A stretch of 64,000 nt of DNA. Origin: Pseudomonas mediterranea CFBP 5447 (GTDB taxonomy: Bacteria; Pseudomonadota; Gammaproteobacteria; Pseudomonadales; Pseudomonadaceae). The notes beneath the pieces were generated by a model, which was not told where the DNA came from, searched no databases, and saw nothing but the letters and a program-made list of their open reading frames with translations. Positions 44,734-52,669 of this stretch are shown piece by piece. The position numbers were made by a program, and so were the translations under genes. The stretch covers positions 310,001 through 374,000 of the forward strand of contig NZ_KN322983.1 of NCBI RefSeq assembly GCF_000774145.1. Reading direction: 5' to 3'. The number at the start of each line of letters is the position of its first letter. Position 1 is the stretch's first letter.

Positions 44734-44976
44734 ATGGCCAAACAAGAGATCCGCCTGTCCAAAGAAGATATTGATGACGACAGCTCACCCGATATTCTCG
44801 TGGAGTTCTATAAAGACGAGGCGCTGCAGTTCGCGACTTTTATCTCCGCTTCAAAAAAGAACGGTGCCTACGATACCGTCAACGTCAAGACTGACACCGA
44901 TGCTGATGGCGATATGGACGTGCAGGACGAAAATGCCCTGCTGGAACTGGCCAAGGCCTTTTCCGTGTTCGAGTAG
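44734..44976 (+). CDS. Small acidic protein with EF-hand-like calcium loop
   Basis: 80-residue acidic protein without signal peptide or membrane helix. Residues 54-65 (DTDADGDMDVQD) have Asp at loop positions 1, 3, 5, 7, 9 and 12 with Gly at 6, the pattern of an EF-hand calcium loop. The rest is not recognised. AGAGGTG lies 3-9 bases before the ATG; a GTG one codon earlier is an alternative. It is followed 9 bases later by the VMO-I gene, whose start lies in a hairpin that begins at this gene's last base, so translation of the two is probably coupled. Confidence 0.68.
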   Translation: MAKQEIRLSKEDIDDDSSPDILVEFYKDEALQFATFISASKKNGAYDTVNVKTDTDADGDMDVQDENALLELAKAFSVFE

Positions 44977-44997
44977 TGAGGAGGTATGTCTCCTCAC
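44976..44997 (+). promoter_or_regulatory. Hairpin enclosing the VMO-I start codon
   Basis: GTGAGGAG-GTATGT-CTCCTCAC is a perfect 8-bp stem whose left arm holds the ribosome site (GAGGAG) and whose 6-base loop holds the ATG. The stem begins at the last base of the upstream stop codon. A ribosome finishing the upstream gene would open the hairpin, so the structure fits strict translational coupling; a protein or RNA partner could also act on it. Confidence 0.65.
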
Positions 44998-45588
44998 GCC
45001 GCACTACGGACATTGGTGTTCGCGCTCTCCCTTGGCAGCTTGGCGTCGACCTGGGCACAAGTGCCATCGGACACTTCGGAACAAGGATCCTGGGGGGAGT
45101 GGGGGCCGCCTGCGTATTGTCCGGCGGGTCAGTATGTCTGGGGATTTCGTGTCAAGGGTGAGCCCTACCAGGGCAACGGTGACGACACGGCCCTGAATGC
45201 GGTGCAGCTCATCTGCAAGAACGGAGCCTCGGGTGTACCCACGTACATTCACAGTCGTGAAGGAGGGTGGGGATCCTGGGGCAGGGACCATGTTTGCCGT
45301 GAGACGCCCGTCATCGGTTTTGCCATTCAAGTGGAGCGGTTTCAGGGCAAGGACAAGGAAAAGGGTTCGAAGGACGATACCGCCGCCGGCAATATCAAGA
45401 TGGACTGCGGGTCGGAAATCCTGACGGGCGATCCGCCTGCCGCGTGGGGGGAGTGGACTGGATTTTACCGATGCGTCGATGGCAATGGGTACCAGAAAGT
45501 CAGGGGGTTCCGCACCAGAGTGGAACCTGACCAGGGCAACGGCGACGACACGGCCCTGAACGCGATGCAGGTGTATTGCGGCTTCTAG
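44986..45588 (+). CDS. Secreted VMO-I (vitelline membrane outer layer I) domain protein
   Basis: 200-residue protein. A signal peptide (residues 1-24, cut after STWA) is followed by three repeats of the VMO-I beta-prism: GSWGEWG...ALNAVQLIC (34-77), GGWGSWG...GNIKMDC (93-141) and AAWGEWT...ALNAMQVYC (152-198), each with the QG-GDDTA-type loop. Six cysteines are placed in pairs at the repeats, fitting disulphide bonds in the periplasm or outside. VMO-I was first known from bird egg membranes; its bacterial relatives are uncharacterised, with carbohydrate binding suggested by the fold. Partner of the upstream acidic protein. Confidence 0.85.
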   Translation: MSPHAALRTLVFALSLGSLASTWAQVPSDTSEQGSWGEWGPPAYCPAGQYVWGFRVKGEPYQGNGDDTALNAVQLICKNGASGVPTYIHSREGGWGSWGRDHVCRETPVIGFAIQVERFQGKDKEKGSKDDTAAGNIKMDCGSEILTGDPPAAWGEWTGFYRCVDGNGYQKVRGFRTRVEPDQGNGDDTALNAMQVYCGF

Positions 45589-45640
45589 CTCCGATCCGAA
45601 TGGACACCGATCCACACCTGACGGCCATGGCACGCTTATC

Positions 45641-45666
45641 TGTGGGAGCCGAGCTTGCTTGCGATG
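45641..45666. repeat. Single REP unit
   Basis: One REP unit (GTGGGAGCCGAGCTTGCTTG) with two changes from the core lies between the VMO-I gene and the convergent HAD gene. A truncated half (GTGGGAGC) follows at 45777. Confidence 0.8.
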
Positions 45667-45789
45667 GCGTCGGACCCGTTGGCATCCGGTTGACTGACCC
45701 ACCGCCTAGCGCTCGTCCGAGCGAGGGTGTTCCCTATCAGGCTCGGACGCTGCTTTTGTGAACACCTCGATAAACTGTGGGAGCTGTGT

Positions 45790-46443
45790 TCACTTCCAGC
45801 TGTGAATCGGCCACCCGGCCAGTTCGGCATGGGCCTTCAACACCGGGTCCGGGTTCACCACGTGGGGGAAGTCCACCCGCTGCAACAGCGGCAGGTCATT
45901 GCGCGAATCGGAGTAGAAACTCGCCCCCTCCAGGTTTTCTTCCTCGGCGTCCAGCCAGTCCAGCAACCGCGCGATCTTGCCTTCGCGGTAGGTCAGGGTG
46001 CCCACGGTTTTGCCGCTGTACACGCCGTGGGTTACTTCAAGCTCGATCGCCAGGATCTCATCGATGCCCAGGCGTTCGGCAATCGGCCCCACCAAGTGTG
46101 TGCCCGAGGCCGAGATCACCAGGATCCGGTCGCCGGCCTTGCGGTGTTCGGCGACGGCCTTGGTGGCGTCGCTGAAGATGATCGGTTCGATGAAGTCTTC
46201 CACCCAAGGCGCTACCAGGTGTTCGACTTCTGCCGGTGTGCGGCCGATCATCGGTTCCAGGCTGAAGTCCATGTACTCTTCCATGCGCAGCTTGCCGTGG
46301 CTGTAGGCATCCATCAGCTCATTGTTGCGACGCATGAACGACTCGGGATCGACCCAGCCCAGGCGCCCCATCTGCTCGCTCCAGAGGGTGGCGCAATCGC
46401 CGTGGATCAGGGTTTCGTCCAGATCAAAAATTGCCAGGGCCAT
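45790..46443 (-). CDS. HAD superfamily phosphatase (subfamily IB)
   Basis: 217-residue haloacid dehalogenase-type phosphatase. Motif I is AIFDLDETL (residues 4-12), motif II VISASGT near residue 108, the lysine of motif III near K156, and motif IV YSDSRNDLPLL near residue 177. The arrangement matches the SerB-like IB group. It is the last gene of the ABC transport cluster, 46 bases after the ATPase, so it probably dephosphorylates an intermediate made from the imported compound. Substrate unknown. Confidence 0.86.
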   Translation of the reverse strand: MALAIFDLDETLIHGDCATLWSEQMGRLGWVDPESFMRRNNELMDAYSHGKLRMEEYMDFSLEPMIGRTPAEVEHLVAPWVEDFIEPIIFSDATKAVAEHRKAGDRILVISASGTHLVGPIAERLGIDEILAIELEVTHGVYSGKTVGTLTYREGKIARLLDWLDAEEENLEGASFYSDSRNDLPLLQRVDFPHVVNPDPVLKAHAELAGWPIHSWK

Positions 46444-46489
46444 CAGTGCGTTTCCCTTCTCAAAGTCAGCTTCATAATCAACAAAGCCA

Positions 46490-47479
46490 TCAGGCTACCG
46501 CACACAGGGCCGACGGATCGATGGAAAGCGCCAGGCGGGCGCCATCGGGATGCAGGTCGGCGGCCGAGCGGTTGAGCACGTCCACCACCAGTTCCACGCC
46601 GCGGGCCTCGACCCGGTAGCGGATCACGTTGCCCAGCAGGCTGTGGCTGCGGATCAATGCATCCGGTTCGCCGCTGCGACTCAGCTCGATGGCTTCCGGG
46701 CGAATGGCGATACGGCTGTTCACCGGCCGTTGCAGCAATCGGCTGGCGCTGTCGGCGTCCAGCAGGTTGTAGTTGCCGATGAAGCCGGCTGCGAAGACAT
46801 CGACGGGGGCAGTGTAGAGGGTTTCGGCATCGCCGCTCTGTACGATCTTTCCCTGGTTCATCAGGAAAATCCGGTCGGACATGGTCAGGGCTTCTTCCTG
46901 ATCGTGTGTGACGAAAATCGTGGTCAGGCCCAACTCGCGCTGGATCTGTCGGATCTGTTCGCGCAGGTGTTTGCGAATCCGCGCATCCAGGGCGGACAGC
47001 GGTTCGTCCAGCAGCAACAGCCGCGGCCGGGTCACCAGGGAGCGGGCGAGGGCAACGCGTTGGCACTGGCCGCCGGAGAGTTGATGGGGGTAGCGGGTGG
47101 CGAAATCGTGCAGTTCCACCAGGCGCAGGATCTCCTGCACGCGCTGGCGGCTGTCTTCGGCCTGGATCTTTTGCATGCGCAGGCCGAAGGCGACGTTCTG
47201 TTCCACGGTCATGTTGGGGAACAGGGCGTAACTCTGGAACACCATGCCGATGCCGCGCTTTTGCGGGCTCAGGGGGACGATGTCCTGGCCGTCCAGCAGG
47301 ATCTTGCCGGCATCTACCGCCGTCAGTCCGGCAATGCAGCGCAACAGTGTGGACTTGCCGCAGCCGGAAGGGCCGAGGAGGGTGACGAATTCGCCCTTGC
47401 CGATTTCGCAATTGATGTCGCTGAACACCGGCGTGCCCGCGTAGCCTTTTTGCAGGTGTTGGACGCTGACGTAGCTCAT
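46490..47479 (-). CDS. ABC transporter ATP-binding protein
   Basis: 329-residue ATPase. Walker A GPSGCGKST lies near residue 37, the signature LSGGQCQRVALARSL near residue 138, Walker B LLLLDEPLSALD near residue 158 and the H-loop in FVTHDQEEAL near residue 195. A C-terminal TOBE-like domain follows, as in PotA/FbpC-type importers. The ATG overlaps the permease stop (ATGA). Together with two permeases and a binding protein it forms an importer of the spermidine/iron/phosphonate type. Confidence 0.93.
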   Translation of the reverse strand: MSYVSVQHLQKGYAGTPVFSDINCEIGKGEFVTLLGPSGCGKSTLLRCIAGLTAVDAGKILLDGQDIVPLSPQKRGIGMVFQSYALFPNMTVEQNVAFGLRMQKIQAEDSRQRVQEILRLVELHDFATRYPHQLSGGQCQRVALARSLVTRPRLLLLDEPLSALDARIRKHLREQIRQIQRELGLTTIFVTHDQEEALTMSDRIFLMNQGKIVQSGDAETLYTAPVDVFAAGFIGNYNLLDADSASRLLQRPVNSRIAIRPEAIELSRSGEPDALIRSHSLLGNVIRYRVEARGVELVVDVLNRSAADLHPDGARLALSIDPSALCAVA

Positions 47480-48276
47480 TGGCTTTTGTCCTTGTTCAGA
47501 ATGTTCGCCGCCCAGGTCAGGACCAGTACGAAGAAGAAGTAGGAAATCACCAGAGCACTGGTGAAGTGGCCGCTGCTGTTGCGCATGTTGTTCAGGTAGA
47601 CCTGCAGGGTTTCATAGCGGGTGCCCACCAGGATGTTGGCGAACACGAACTCACCGAACAGGAAGGAGAAGGACAGCAGCAGCGCCACCATCAGGCCCTT
47701 GCGCAAGTTGGGCAGCACCACCAGCAAGGCCGCCTGGAAGGTGCTGGCACCGAGCAGCTGCGCGGCGTCCATCAGGTCGCGCAGGTTGATGGCCTGCAGG
47801 TTGTTGGTGATCGCGCGGTACATGAACGGCAGGGCGACGGTGAAGTAACAGCCGATCAGGATCCACGGCGTCCCGACCATGGCCAGCGGGCCGGAACCAT
47901 AGAGTTGCAGCAGGCCTACCGACGACACCACCGGCGGCACCGCGAAGGGCAACAGGATGAGGATGTTCATCAGCGCGTCGAGTTTCGGGAAGTGGTAATG
48001 CACCACGAACAGCAGTGGCAGGATCAGCACCACCGAGAGCACCAGCGCGCCGACGCAGACGATCAGCGACTGGCCGAAGGCGCTGAGAAAGCGCGGGTCG
48101 CTCCACAGCTGCACGTACCATTTGAAGGTAAAGCCAGCGGGCAGCACGGTGGCCGACCAACTGCTGGCGATGGAGTAGATCAGCGTGCCGGCCAGGGGCA
48201 GCAACAGGATGGCGAACAGCAGGTACACCACGGCCCGATGATAGAGGCCGGCAGGGCTCGATTCAGCGCGAGACAT
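47476..48276 (-). CDS. ABC transporter permease 1
   Basis: 266-residue inner-membrane protein with six helices. The cytoplasmic EAA-like loop DLMDAAQLLGASTFQAALLVVLP near residue 170 (quoted in part: DAAQLLGASTFQAALLVVLP) marks it as a binding-protein-dependent permease. It overlaps the second permease by 14 bases and the ATPase by 4. Confidence 0.93.
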   Translation of the reverse strand: MSRAESSPAGLYHRAVVYLLFAILLLPLAGTLIYSIASSWSATVLPAGFTFKWYVQLWSDPRFLSAFGQSLIVCVGALVLSVVLILPLLFVVHYHFPKLDALMNILILLPFAVPPVVSSVGLLQLYGSGPLAMVGTPWILIGCYFTVALPFMYRAITNNLQAINLRDLMDAAQLLGASTFQAALLVVLPNLRKGLMVALLLSFSFLFGEFVFANILVGTRYETLQVYLNNMRNSSGHFTSALVISYFFFVLVLTWAANILNKDKSQ

Positions 48277-49108
48277 GGTAGCTCCTCTTGAGCAGTAGCT
48301 GATGGACGACGGTCACCAGGGTCATCAACGCCACCAGCACCACGGCCAGGGCGCTTGCCATGTTCGGGTCCAGGGAAATGTCGCCGGAGACCATGGCGGC
48401 GATGCGAATCGGCAGCACGTTGAAATTGCCGGTGGTCAGTGCGTACACCGTGGCGTAGGCACCCAAGGCGTTGGCCAACAGGATCACAAAGGTACCCAGC
48501 AGCGCCGGGGTCAGCACCGGCAGCCCGATGTGTCGCCAGAACTGCCAGCCGTTGGCGCCCAGCAGCGCGGCGGACTCGCGCCAGTCTTCGCGCAGGGCGT
48601 CGAAGGCCGGGTAGAGCAGCAGCACGCCCAAGGGAATCTGGAAGTAGGTGTAGAGGATGATCAACCCGGTTTTCGAGTACAGGTTGAAGTCTTCGATGAT
48701 CCCCGCCTGCTTGAGCATGAGGGTGATGCTGCCGTTGAACCCCAGCAGAATGATGAAGGCGAACGCCAGGGGCACGCCGGCGAAGTTGCTGGTCATGTTG
48801 GCGAAGGCGTTGACGAAATTGCGCAGCTTAGAATCGACCCGGCGCAGCGAATAGCTGCCGAGCACTGCGATGATGATCCCGAACACACTGGACCAGAAGC
48901 TGATTTCCAGGCTGTGCTGGATCGCTTGCAGGTAGAACTTCGAACTGAAGATCTTGCTGAAGTTGGCCAGGCCCCAACCGAACTCTTCCGACTCCAGGCT
49001 ATTGACCAGCACCCAGAGCAGCGGGGCGATCTGGAACACGATGAAGAAAATCGCGAAGGGCACCAGGCACAACGCTGCCAGCCATTTGCCGCGTGTCATG
49101 GCATTCAC
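48263..49108 (-). CDS. ABC transporter permease 2
   Basis: 281-residue inner-membrane protein with six helices and the EAA-like loop WRESAALLGANGWQFWRHIGLP near residue 170 (quoted in part: ESAALLGANGWQFW). GTG at 49108 overlaps the phosphatase stop as GTGA and follows GGAG by 8 bases, so it is chosen over ATG 49099. It forms the membrane pore with permease 1. Confidence 0.9.
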   Translation of the reverse strand: MNAMTRGKWLAALCLVPFAIFFIVFQIAPLLWVLVNSLESEEFGWGLANFSKIFSSKFYLQAIQHSLEISFWSSVFGIIIAVLGSYSLRRVDSKLRNFVNAFANMTSNFAGVPLAFAFIILLGFNGSITLMLKQAGIIEDFNLYSKTGLIILYTYFQIPLGVLLLYPAFDALREDWRESAALLGANGWQFWRHIGLPVLTPALLGTFVILLANALGAYATVYALTTGNFNVLPIRIAAMVSGDISLDPNMASALAVVLVALMTLVTVVHQLLLKRSYHVSR

Positions 49109-49911
49109 TTGAGCAACTCCTGGCAATACGGTTTGTCGTGAGCGACACCGAGCAACTGGCAGAGGGTGCCGCACAGTTCGGTCTGCCGGGGCTTCGCGGC
49201 GGGGTCGAGGCTGAAGCCGTCCCCAAGCACGAACAGCGGCACCTCCCGTTCCTCGGCCAACAGACCGTTATGGGAGCGATCATTGTTCATGCCGTGATCG
49301 GAAGTCACCAGCACCTGATAACCACCCTCGAGCCAGGCTTGCAGGTAGACCGCCAGGTTGATGTCGGCCGAGCGGGCACTGTTGCGGTATTGCGCGGTGT
49401 CGAGGCCATGCCTGTGGCCGGCATCGTCGATATTCATCGGATGCACCAGCAAAAAGTTCGGCGAATGGCGCTGACGCAAATGTTCGGCGTCGGCGAACAA
49501 ATGGGAATCGGGGTAGTGGTCATTCCAGTAGAAATGCCCGTACTGGATCGGCAGGTCGGGATTGTCGGTATGCCGATCCCGTCCGGCCACGAACGGTGAG
49601 ACGTTGTAGAGCTCGCTGACCCAATGGTACGCCGCAGCCGCCGTGCTCAAGCCGCCTTCGGTGGCGTAGTGGAAAACGCTGCGCTGGTTCGACAGGCGCG
49701 AGACGTTGTTGTGCACGATGCCGCTGTCGATGGGCACGACGCCGGTGAGGATGCATTCATAGAGTGGGCGGGACAGGGCCGGCAGTTCACATTCCAGTTT
49801 GTAGAGAGCCGCGCGTCCTGCGCTGACGTAAGCCTGCAAATGTCCCATGGCATGTCGGGCGACTTCGTAATTGAGGCCGTCGAGCACTACCAGGATGACG
49901 TTGTGCTTCAT
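49105..49911 (-). CDS. Alkaline phosphatase superfamily phosphodiesterase/phosphatase
   Basis: 268-residue metal-dependent hydrolase. Metal-site motifs VLDGLNYE (residue 9), NIDDAGHRHG near residue 165 and TSDHGMNND near residue 205 identify the nucleotide pyrophosphatase/phosphodiesterase-like branch. No signal peptide, so it acts in the cytoplasm. It is the first gene behind the binding-protein gene and overlaps permease 2. With the HAD phosphatase it suggests that the imported compound is a phosphoester or phosphonate-derived ester. Confidence 0.86.
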   Translation of the reverse strand: MKHNVILVVLDGLNYEVARHAMGHLQAYVSAGRAALYKLECELPALSRPLYECILTGVVPIDSGIVHNNVSRLSNQRSVFHYATEGGLSTAAAAYHWVSELYNVSPFVAGRDRHTDNPDLPIQYGHFYWNDHYPDSHLFADAEHLRQRHSPNFLLVHPMNIDDAGHRHGLDTAQYRNSARSADINLAVYLQAWLEGGYQVLVTSDHGMNNDRSHNGLLAEEREVPLFVLGDGFSLDPAAKPRQTELCGTLCQLLGVAHDKPYCQELLK

Positions 49912-49963
49912 GGGGAGCGGGACTCCGGACAGGAACCAGAAAGCTCGGATTCACCGCAGCCCC

Positions 49964-50053
49964 TGTGGGAGCGAGCCTGCTCGCGATAGCGCAGTGTCAG
50001 TCGACTTCAATGTTGAAAAGTAGACCGCTATCGCGAGCAGGCTCGCTCCCACA
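49964..50053. repeat. REP inverted pair
   Basis: Two facing REP units lie between the binding-protein gene and the rest of the transport operon. Such a hairpin after the binding-protein gene can keep its mRNA more stable than the downstream part, a common arrangement in ABC importers. Confidence 0.9.
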
Positions 50054-50094
50054 ATGGGATCTCCTATGGATATCCGAGCGGGCTAACTACCGCC

Positions 50095-51162
50095 TCACTG
50101 CATGTTGATGATCACTTCTTCCTGCCACTTCTGCGGCAGTGCCTTGGAGGTCTTCTCCCAGGCGTCCGCGTCCTTGATCGGCGTCACGTGCTTGTACTGC
50201 TCGTTCGGCAGCAGCTTGGCCTTGACCTCTTCCGGCAGTGTCAGGTGCTCGGCGCGGATCGGCCGGGCGTTGCCTTTGGCCAGGTTGATCTGGCCGGCGT
50301 CGCTGAAGATGTACTCGCGAGTGAGCTTGGCGGCGTTCGGGTGCTTGGCGTATTTGTTGATGATGGTGGTGTAGCCGGAGATGACCGAGCCGTCGGATGG
50401 AATCAGCACGACGTAGTCATCCGGGTTGGCCATCTTGGCCTTGTAGCTCAGACCATTGAAGTCCCAGACCACGCCGACTTCGACTTCACCCTTTTCCATG
50501 GTGGCGATGGTCGGGTTGGCCATGGACAGGCGTCCTTGCTTGGCGATCTCGGCGAACATCAGCAGGGCCGGTTGCAGGTTCTTCTCGTCGCCACCGTTGG
50601 CCAGTGCCGCCGCCAGCACGCCGTTGGCGGCCTGGGCCGCGGTGCTCACGTCACCGATGGATACCTTGTATTTGCCGCCCTTCAGGTCAGCCCACTTGGT
50701 CGGTACGTCGGAACCGTGCAGCAGTTTCTTGTTGACGATGAACGCGATGGTGCCGGTGTAGGCCAGGGCCCAGTTGCCGTCCTTGTCCTTGGCCCAGTCC
50801 GGAACCTGCTCCCATGTGCTTGGCTTGTACGGTTGCACCACACCCTGCTTGACCGCAATCGGGCCGAAAGCCGCGCCGACGTCACCGATGTCGGCGCTGG
50901 CGTTGTCTTTCTCGGCGGCGAACTTGGCGATTTCCTGGGCCGAGCTCATGTCGGTGTCCACGTGTTTCAACCCGTAGGTCTTGGCCAGGTCTTCCCAGGT
51001 ACCTTTCCAGTTCGCCCAGTCATCGGGCATGCCGACGCTGTTGACGGCGCCTTCCGCTTTCGCAGCGGCTTCCAACGTTTTCAGATCGGTATCAGCGGCC
51101 ATGGCGGCGGTGCACATGGCGATGGTCGAGCCTAACAGTGATGCCAGGAAAAGCTGTTTCAT
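50095..51162 (-). CDS. ABC transporter periplasmic substrate-binding protein
   Basis: 355-residue protein with a signal peptide ending AAMAAD (residue 23). The mature part fits the iron/spermidine/phosphonate-type binding-protein family (KTLEAAAKAEGAVNSVGMPDDW; quoted in part AAKAEGAVNSVG, and VEVGVVWDFNGL near residue 225). GGAGC lies about 7 bases before the ATG. First gene of the operon, divergent from its probable GntR regulator. The ligand is probably an organic phosphorus compound such as 2-aminoethylphosphonate, but polyamine or other ligands cannot be excluded. Confidence 0.88.
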   Translation of the reverse strand: MKQLFLASLLGSTIAMCTAAMAADTDLKTLEAAAKAEGAVNSVGMPDDWANWKGTWEDLAKTYGLKHVDTDMSSAQEIAKFAAEKDNASADIGDVGAAFGPIAVKQGVVQPYKPSTWEQVPDWAKDKDGNWALAYTGTIAFIVNKKLLHGSDVPTKWADLKGGKYKVSIGDVSTAAQAANGVLAAALANGGDEKNLQPALLMFAEIAKQGRLSMANPTIATMEKGEVEVGVVWDFNGLSYKAKMANPDDYVVLIPSDGSVISGYTTIINKYAKHPNAAKLTREYIFSDAGQINLAKGNARPIRAEHLTLPEEVKAKLLPNEQYKHVTPIKDADAWEKTSKALPQKWQEEVIINMQ

Positions 51163-51333
51163 CCGAAGCTCCTATGGGCGTTTTCAACGCTGCGATTGCG
51201 GTTGTGTTGGCGGTTATGTTGGTCTAGGTCAGCAATACCTGAGCCAATGTAGGCGAGCCCTGTGACATTTTGATGTCGGCGGTGGATGTACCCACACCGA
51301 TTCGGTTCGCGTGCAGTGACTGATAGCTAAGCG

Positions 51334-51340
51334 TAGACCA
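51334..51340 (-). promoter_or_regulatory. Possible half operator of the GntR/UTRA regulator
   Basis: On the minus strand TGGTCTA occurs in the region before the binding-protein gene. It equals the left half of the palindrome at 51497-51510, so the regulator may also bind here and control the transport operon. The rest of the 361-base gap shows no other feature. Confidence 0.35.
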
Positions 51341-51496
51341 TGGTTAAACGGCTGATATGAAAGGACTTGGCCGCAAACTTGCACGTCTGCGGATCGACCG
51401 TTCGGCGGTTCTGTCATCTGCCAGTCATGTGCAGTGCCTAGGCTTGCAGGGATGCAACGTGGCTCGATGCATGACCGATTCCGCCCCGAAACAGTG

Positions 51497-51510
51497 CTGG
51501 TCTAGTCCAG
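51497..51510. promoter_or_regulatory. GntR/HutC-type operator (dre-like site)
   Basis: CTGGTCTAGTCCAG is nearly palindromic and differs by one base from TGGTCTAGACCA, the site used by DasR, NagR and PhnF-type regulators of the HutC subfamily. It lies 13 bases before the regulator's ATG, so it probably mediates autorepression. Confidence 0.72.
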
Positions 51511-51523
51511 ATAGGTAACGTTG

Positions 51524-52252
51524 ATGCGCATTGAGACAACCAAAGCGGTGACAACCATCGGCCAGGTCCTGCAAGAGCAGCTTGACCATGGATTGCTGGC
51601 CCCCGGCAGCAAGTTACCGGCCGAGCGCAAGCTCAGCGAGTTGTTTGGGACCACGCGCATCACCGTGCGCGAAGCCTTGCTGCAGCTTGAGGCCCAGGGG
51701 CAGATCTATCGCGAGGAGCGCCGGGGCTGGTTCGTCTCGCCGCCACGCTTGGCCTATAACCTGATGCAGCGCAGCCACTTCCACGCCATGGTGACCGCCC
51801 AGGGGCGGGTGCCTTCGACCCAGGTGATCTCGGCTCGCCTGCAGCCGGCCTCGGCGGCGGTGTGTGCCTGGCTGCAGTTGCCGGCCTTGTCGAGCGTGAT
51901 CCAGATCTGCCGTGTGCGGCGCATCGACGAGCGGCTGGTGTTGTATGTCGAGCATTACCTGAACCCGCAGTATTTTCCCGACATCCTCGGGTTCGACCTC
52001 AACCAGTCCATGACCGAGCTGTACGCCCGCCATTACGACCTGCACTACGGCCGGGTGAAATTCGAGATCGTGCCCACGTCGTTGCAACCCGAAGCCGCGG
52101 CGGCGTTGAAGGTCTCGGTGGGCAGCCCCGGCTTGCGGATTGCGCGAGTCAATTATGACCAGCACCAACGGCTGATCGACTGCGACCTGGAGTTCTGGCG
52201 ACACGATGCGATTCATGTCGGCGTGGACGTGCTGGAGGCGGCGTCAGATTGA
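51524..52252 (+). CDS. GntR family regulator with UTRA domain
   Basis: 242-residue regulator of the HutC subfamily. The winged HTH occupies residues 10-75 (LPAERKLSELFGTTRITVRE), and the UTRA effector domain residues 90-235. The family includes PhnF and PhnR of phosphonate uptake. ATG 51524 is used; a TTG one codon before is less likely. It is divergent from the ABC importer and preceded by a dre-like operator, so it is the probable controller of that operon. Confidence 0.9.
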   Translation: MRIETTKAVTTIGQVLQEQLDHGLLAPGSKLPAERKLSELFGTTRITVREALLQLEAQGQIYREERRGWFVSPPRLAYNLMQRSHFHAMVTAQGRVPSTQVISARLQPASAAVCAWLQLPALSSVIQICRVRRIDERLVLYVEHYLNPQYFPDILGFDLNQSMTELYARHYDLHYGRVKFEIVPTSLQPEAAAALKVSVGSPGLRIARVNYDQHQRLIDCDLEFWRHDAIHVGVDVLEAASD

Positions 52253-52426
52253 CTGGTTGAGTTTGGTCATGATCCTGAACAGGACCGTGGCGAGGATCAG
52301 CAACATGCCGATCCACATGGCGAAGACCCCGACATTCTTGTCACGAAAATTGAAGCCGATGGCCAGCAGGATCATCCCGGCGAGGATGGGCACCAGCATG
52401 GCGTTGAAGATTGACGAGGGAATCAT
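52244..52426 (-). CDS. Small two-helix membrane protein
   Basis: 60-residue protein with two hydrophobic helices (residues 8-25 and 33-52) joined by NFRDKNVG. It overlaps the end of the GntR gene by 9 bases on the other strand. No family is recognised and the ribosome site is weak, so it is a probable but not certain gene. Confidence 0.55.
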   Translation of the reverse strand: MIPSSIFNAMLVPILAGMILLAIGFNFRDKNVGVFAMWIGMLLILATVLFRIMTKLNQSI

Positions 52427-52518
52427 GGTGACGGCCTTGTCGGGGGGATAAGGTCAGTCTAGCTGGGGTTTTGCGAGGTGTAATGATGCAGGTCACATAG
52501 ACCTCAGTGCGACCGCTA

Positions 52519-52633
52519 TTGTGGCGAGGAGCTTGCTGTGGCGAGGGAGCTTGCTCCCGCTGGGCTGCGCAGCGGCCCCAAAAAAGCTTGGGACCGCTGC
52601 GCGCTCCAGCGGGAGCAAGCTCCCTCGCCACAA
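52519..52633. repeat. Long inverted repeat, GAGGGAGCTTGCTCCC class
   Basis: The same class as at 38856-38988, here with outer arms TGTGGCGAGGGAGCTTGCTC and complement and inner GCTGCGCAGC. An additional partial copy (TGTGGCGAGGAGCTTGC) precedes it directly. Confidence 0.85.
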
Positions 52634-52669
52634 CAGCACAACAGCTCTGTCTGCTACGGGGCGTGGGGG

